A stretch of DNA of 8,846 nt. Origin: Desulfobulbaceae bacterium UBA2276. Lineage in GTDB: Bacteria > Desulfobacterota > Desulfobulbia > Desulfobulbales > Desulfocapsaceae. The stretch spans positions 1 to 8,846 of the forward strand of contig DDWW01000026.1 in the NCBI GenBank assembly GCA_002347085.1. The letters are read 5' to 3'. Position numbers and translations under genes: made by a program. Shown here in pieces: positions 5,977 through 8,846 of this stretch. Each line of letters begins with the position of its first letter. The stretch's first letter is position 1. The notes below the pieces were generated by a model. The model did no database searches. It was not told where the DNA came from and was given only the letters and a program-made list of their open reading frames with translations.

Positions 5977-7200
5977 TTGAGTCAACCAACCACCAACAAA
6001 AATACGTTATCTTCTTCGATTAAAGTCCTTATCGCTGACGACTCCTGGGTTTTTCGCAGGATTTTGCATGATATCTTCAAAAAGATGGTGCATATTCAGG
6101 TTGTTGATGATGCCGCTAATGGCATTGAGGCCCTGGAGCAGATCATCAAGCATCAGCCGGATGTCCTTATTCTGGACATGGAGATGCCGATCATGGATGG
6201 GTTAATGACCCTACAACACCTGATGATTCATACCCCAACACCAACCATTATTTTTTCCAGTTTAAGTCAGGAGGGGACACCTCGGTCTTTTGATGCCCTC
6301 AAATATGGTGCTGTTGATTTTGTGGCCAAGTCATCTTTCTTTAAGGGAAGTGATATGGCGGCCGATAATGAGCTGATCATCAAGAAGGTAATCCAGGCTT
6401 CCAAGATCTCGGTAAAACACATTGATCCCATTCAGCCTTCAGTTGGCACCTGTGGGGGGCCGTCAGGCGCTCAACATCTCGTTTTCTGTGAAGATTGTGG
6501 GGCGAGAAACGTTGTGAATATGCGTGCATACGAAATGATGGGTGGTGTGCAGTGCAGTCAATGTGGTGATGAATTAAAATTAAACTCCAGTGAAAAATTT
6601 CGCCGTTCGTCGTATGCCGTGGTGATAGGTGCAGGTGAAGGTGGGTATGCCAATCTCCTGCAGATTATTCCCTCTCTGTGTGTGGAAATAGGTGGGGCCA
6701 TTGTCGTACTGATTCATGATGAGTCGGAAAAGGTCTCTTCTTTTGTGGAATACCTTGGCTCTATCAGTGCTATCACCGTGGTACGGGGGCAGGATGGCTT
6801 GACTATGGAGGGTGGCTCCTGCTATATTTTTTCGGGAGCGGAACGAGTCACGGTTTCGGCCTATAGTGGGAATTATGTCTTTCGAGTCGCCAATGATCCA
6901 GCCGAGATGAAACAGGGGACGATTAACCTGACACTTATGGCCATGGCTCCACTTTTCAAGGAACGGATTGCCGGTATCCTGCTTTCCGGGTCTGAAAATG
7001 ATGGGGTAAAAGGAATGGAGGCAATTCGTAGGCATAAAGGTACTGTTATTGCCTTGGAACCCCCTCGCTGCCTGTGTAAGGATATGAGTGAGAAGCTTAT
7101 TCGCAAATGTCCGGATGCGTTTGTGGTGAATGAACAAGGGATTGTCGAATTGATACGAACAATGGAGATTCAGAACCGGAAACAGGTCGTGACGGCGTAG
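5977..7200 (+). CDS. CheB-type response regulator with cysteine-rich linker and degenerate methylesterase domain
   Basis: The 407-residue protein has a receiver domain (about 15-135) with acidic pocket D21-D22, phosphoacceptor D67 in LDMEMP, S94/S95 and K118, all as expected for phosphorylation. Residues 171-196 carry C-x2-C and C-x2-C pairs 18 residues apart, likely a zinc ribbon. Residues 212-400 match the CheB methylesterase fold, but the GASTGG catalytic-serine motif reads GAGEGG (218-223). H247 and D342 (GSENDG) of the triad remain. In CheB the serine is essential for demethylating chemoreceptors, so this looks like a pseudo-enzyme whose output may be binding. No cheR, cheA or receptor gene is nearby. 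The TTG start is the only in-frame start between a TGA at 5962 and the receiver domain, and GAGGAA (5963-5968) precedes it. Usual CheB length is about 350; the extra residues are mostly the linker. Confidence 0.88.
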   Translation: MSQPTTNKNTLSSSIKVLIADDSWVFRRILHDIFKKMVHIQVVDDAANGIEALEQIIKHQPDVLILDMEMPIMDGLMTLQHLMIHTPTPTIIFSSLSQEGTPRSFDALKYGAVDFVAKSSFFKGSDMAADNELIIKKVIQASKISVKHIDPIQPSVGTCGGPSGAQHLVFCEDCGARNVVNMRAYEMMGGVQCSQCGDELKLNSSEKFRRSSYAVVIGAGEGGYANLLQIIPSLCVEIGGAIVVLIHDESEKVSSFVEYLGSISAITVVRGQDGLTMEGGSCYIFSGAERVTVSAYSGNYVFRVANDPAEMKQGTINLTLMAMAPLFKERIAGILLSGSENDGVKGMEAIRRHKGTVIALEPPRCLCKDMSEKLIRKCPDAFVVNEQGIVELIRTMEIQNRKQVVTA

Positions 7201-7221
7201 GGGCCGTTACAAAATTACCTG

Positions 7222-7287
7222 GCTCTTTACAACTGTTTTGTTAGGACTCCTTATGGTGTTCGGGTCATTCAGGTGATCGTGTTCTTT
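7222..7287. repeat. 66-bp direct repeat, copy B, between the CheB-like gene and pilZ
   Basis: This is the partner of 5851-5916, with the same orientation and no gaps. It ends 81 bases before the PilZ start, close to the 61 bases of copy A before its gene. No clear promoter or terminator is recognisable in this gap; the only other feature is a pair of TTTAATC words ten bases apart (7331 and 7341). Confidence 0.7.
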
Positions 7288-7367
7288 ATTAACAACGGCT
7301 TAGGATTAAGACTTTTCAATCAATCTACCGTTTAATCCACTTTAATCAAAGAGGAGCTTAAGATTCC

Positions 7368-7727
7368 ATGGAAGAAATAAACCCTGCTGACCGCCGTCAA
7401 CACCCGCGGACGCCACTTGATCTGGATATTGAAGTAAGTCAAGTTCAGGCCGAAGGTGCTCAAGATGTTGAGAATATTATCCGTTGCAAGTGCCGGGATA
7501 TCAGTGGGGGTGGAATTTCATTTTATTCAATGCATCCATATGCTGCCCAATCAGTATTGAGGCTTCATATCCCTCTTGATCAGACGCATATCAAGGTAAT
7601 GGGCAAGGTGACGTGGGGAAAACAATTGCCCACGGATCCTACTTTTGTAACCGGGGTTCAATTTCTTAATATTTACGAGCATGATTTTGAGGTTCTTTGT
7701 TCGTATATTATGACCAAGTGTTTATAG
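7368..7727 (+). CDS. PilZ-domain protein, probable c-di-GMP receptor
   Basis: The 119-residue protein is essentially a single PilZ domain. The c-di-GMP-binding RxxxR motif is R10-R14 (RRQHPR) and the second motif DxSxxG is DISGGG at 44-49, both intact, so ligand binding is likely. No other domain, signal peptide or membrane segment is seen. Single-domain PilZ proteins usually act by binding partners when c-di-GMP rises, affecting motility or surface attachment; the target here is unknown. GAGGAG (7351-7356) lies 11 bases before the ATG, a slightly long spacing. It follows the CheB-like gene by 167 bases containing repeat copy B, and the EndoQ-like gene starts 23 bases after its stop. Confidence 0.9.
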   Translation: MEEINPADRRQHPRTPLDLDIEVSQVQAEGAQDVENIIRCKCRDISGGGISFYSMHPYAAQSVLRLHIPLDQTHIKVMGKVTWGKQLPTDPTFVTGVQFLNIYEHDFEVLCSYIMTKCL

Positions 7728-7750
7728 CGTTGATTTCTCTGTAACAGGGT

Positions 7751-8846
7751 ATGCGTTTTATTGCTGATCTTCACACGCATTCCCTTTATTCACGAGCTAC
7801 CAGTAAGAGTTCTCATATTTGTTCTCTGGCCGCCTGGGCCGAGGTCAAAGGGGTGCAGGTTTTAGGAAGCGGAGATTTTACTCACCCCTTATGGTTCCGT
7901 GAACTCAAAGAGACCCTTGAACCGGCTGAGCCCGGTTTTTTTCGCCTGCGTAAAATGCTTTCTCCCGATTTTCCCGTGCCCATTCCTTGGGCCACCTCTT
8001 CTGAGCGTCGTTGCCCACGCTTTGTCCTGAGTGCGGAGATCAGCTCTATCTACAAACGGCATGGCAAGGTCAGGAAGGTGCATAATCTGATCTTTCTTCC
8101 CGATTTTGCCTCGGCGGAACGTATCAATGCCGCCCTGGCCACTATCGGTAATCTTGCCGCCGATGGCCGGCCGATCCTGGGGCTTGATTCACATGACCTT
8201 CTGGAAATAGTCCTGGAAAATGCTCCTGGCGGTTTTCTGGTTCCGGCCCATATCTGGACGCCCTGGTTTTCTCTGTTTGGTTCCAAGTCAGGGTTTGATT
8301 CTCTGGAAGAGTGCTTTGGCGATCTCTCATCCCATGTCTTTGCCCTTGAGACCGGACTCTCGTCTGATCCGGCCATGAATCGACTCGTCTCAGCCCTTGA
8401 TCGCTTGACCCTGATCTCAAACTCTGACTGTCACTCGCCCTGGAAAATTGGCCGAGAGGCCACTGTCTTTGACACCCGATTTGATTTCCTGGCCATGAAA
8501 GCGGCCATGCAGACCCCATGTGATGCTGCTGGTCATCGCCATCTGGCTGCAACCATTGAGTTTTTCCCCGAAGAGGGCAAGTATCATCAGGATGGACATC
8601 GCCACTGTAATTTCTGTTGTGATCCTTATCGAAGTCGAGAGCTGCATGGTCGGTGCCCGATCTGTGGCAAGCCCCTGACCATAGGTGTCCTTTCCCGAGT
8701 TCTTGACCTGGCCGACCGGGAGTTACCGGTCTATCCGTCTGGCGCTCCTGATGTCTATAGCTTGATTCCGCTATCGGAGATCCTGGCGGAACTTCTGGGG
8801 GTAGGGGGAGGGGCCAAGACTGTTATGAAGAAGTATTGGCAACTCA
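7751..8846 (+). CDS. EndoQ-like PHP nuclease, possibly EndoQ-UvrD fusion (3' end outside window)
   Basis: The frame runs open for 365 codons to the window edge. It begins MRFIADLHTHS, with PHP metal ligands H8 and H10, then GSGDFTHP (D42, H45), SAEISSIY (E96), H111, the PAHIWTPWFSLFGSKSG block (H167) and NSDCHSPW (D226, H228). A zinc-ribbon-like module follows: C286-x2-C289 and C302-x2-C305 (CPICG). This order matches endonuclease Q, which nicks DNA 5' of deaminated bases and was first described in archaea and some bacteria. In several Desulfobacterota the same module is fused to a UvrD-like helicase, from memory; the cut prevents a decision. The ATG at 7751 is required because the HxH motif follows at once, although AGGG lies too close to be a good ribosome site. 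Probably transcribed with pilZ. Confidence 0.85.
   Translation, partial: MRFIADLHTHSLYSRATSKSSHICSLAAWAEVKGVQVLGSGDFTHPLWFRELKETLEPAEPGFFRLRKMLSPDFPVPIPWATSSERRCPRFVLSAEISSIYKRHGKVRKVHNLIFLPDFASAERINAALATIGNLAADGRPILGLDSHDLLEIVLENAPGGFLVPAHIWTPWFSLFGSKSGFDSLEECFGDLSSHVFALETGLSSDPAMNRLVSALDRLTLISNSDCHSPWKIGREATVFDTRFDFLAMKAAMQTPCDAAGHRHLAATIEFFPEEGKYHQDGHRHCNFCCDPYRSRELHGRCPICGKPLTIGVLSRVLDLADRELPVYPSGAPDVYSLIPLSEILAELLGVGGGAKTVMKKYWQL

Noticed and set aside
7201..7335. Open frame continuing past the CheB-like stop TAG
   Set aside because: It has no start or ribosome site, and its similarity to copy A shows no third-position preference.
8142..8552. Minus-strand open frames opposite the EndoQ-like gene
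   Set aside because: The plus-strand frame contains all the PHP motifs; these are shadows.
1..8846. tRNA, rRNA, CRISPR array, insertion sequence
   Set aside because: No cloverleaf, rRNA segment, regularly spaced repeats or transposase-like frame was seen.

Overview
The window looks like a chromosomal segment from a Gram-negative bacterium, most likely a Desulfobacterota (Desulfobulbales-like) sulfate-reducer relative. This rests on the gene order rplU-rpmA-obg-proB-proA-nadD, the style of the proteins (a STAS-fused Mla-type permease, an orphan CheB-like regulator, a PilZ protein, an EndoQ homologue) and moderate base composition. The assignment is inference; no 16S or other marker gene is present.

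Layout. Bases 1-299 hold the 5' end of a leftward gene whose product starts with a STAS-like domain, probably an MlaE-type lipid-transport permease cut by the window edge. Bases 300-675 are a divergent intergenic region with a 16-bp-arm imperfect palindrome, a weak hairpin followed by a T run, and a promoter-like segment for the ribosomal genes. rplU (676-987) and rpmA (1067-1327) follow and end at a strong intrinsic terminator (about 1386-1427). Next is a tight block of housekeeping genes on the same strand: obg (1496-2539), proB (2606-3763), proA (3778-5046) and nadD (5043-5708, TTG start overlapping the proA stop). These cover ribosome assembly, the first two steps of proline synthesis and NAD synthesis. 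A hairpin/T-run near 5710-5750 probably closes this block.

The last third is an accessory signalling and repair region. A consensus-quality sigma-70 promoter (5771-5801), bracketed by an inverted repeat, drives a response regulator of CheB type (5977-7200). Its receiver domain is intact, its linker carries four cysteines, and its methylesterase-like domain has lost the catalytic serine motif. After it come a PilZ (c-di-GMP-binding) protein (7368-7727) and, 23 bases further, the start of an EndoQ-like PHP nuclease (7751 to the window end, incomplete). The CheB-like and pilZ genes are each preceded by a copy of an ungapped 66-bp non-coding direct repeat (48/66 identical by hand count). The core of that repeat also resembles the palindrome at 378-422.

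The most notable observations are the apparently catalytically dead CheB-like regulator with a zinc-ribbon-like insert, the paired 66-bp leaders that could couple it to the PilZ gene, and the bacterial EndoQ gene at the edge. Nothing here amounts to a clearly new multi-gene system. The CheB-like/PilZ pair is the best candidate for something undescribed.
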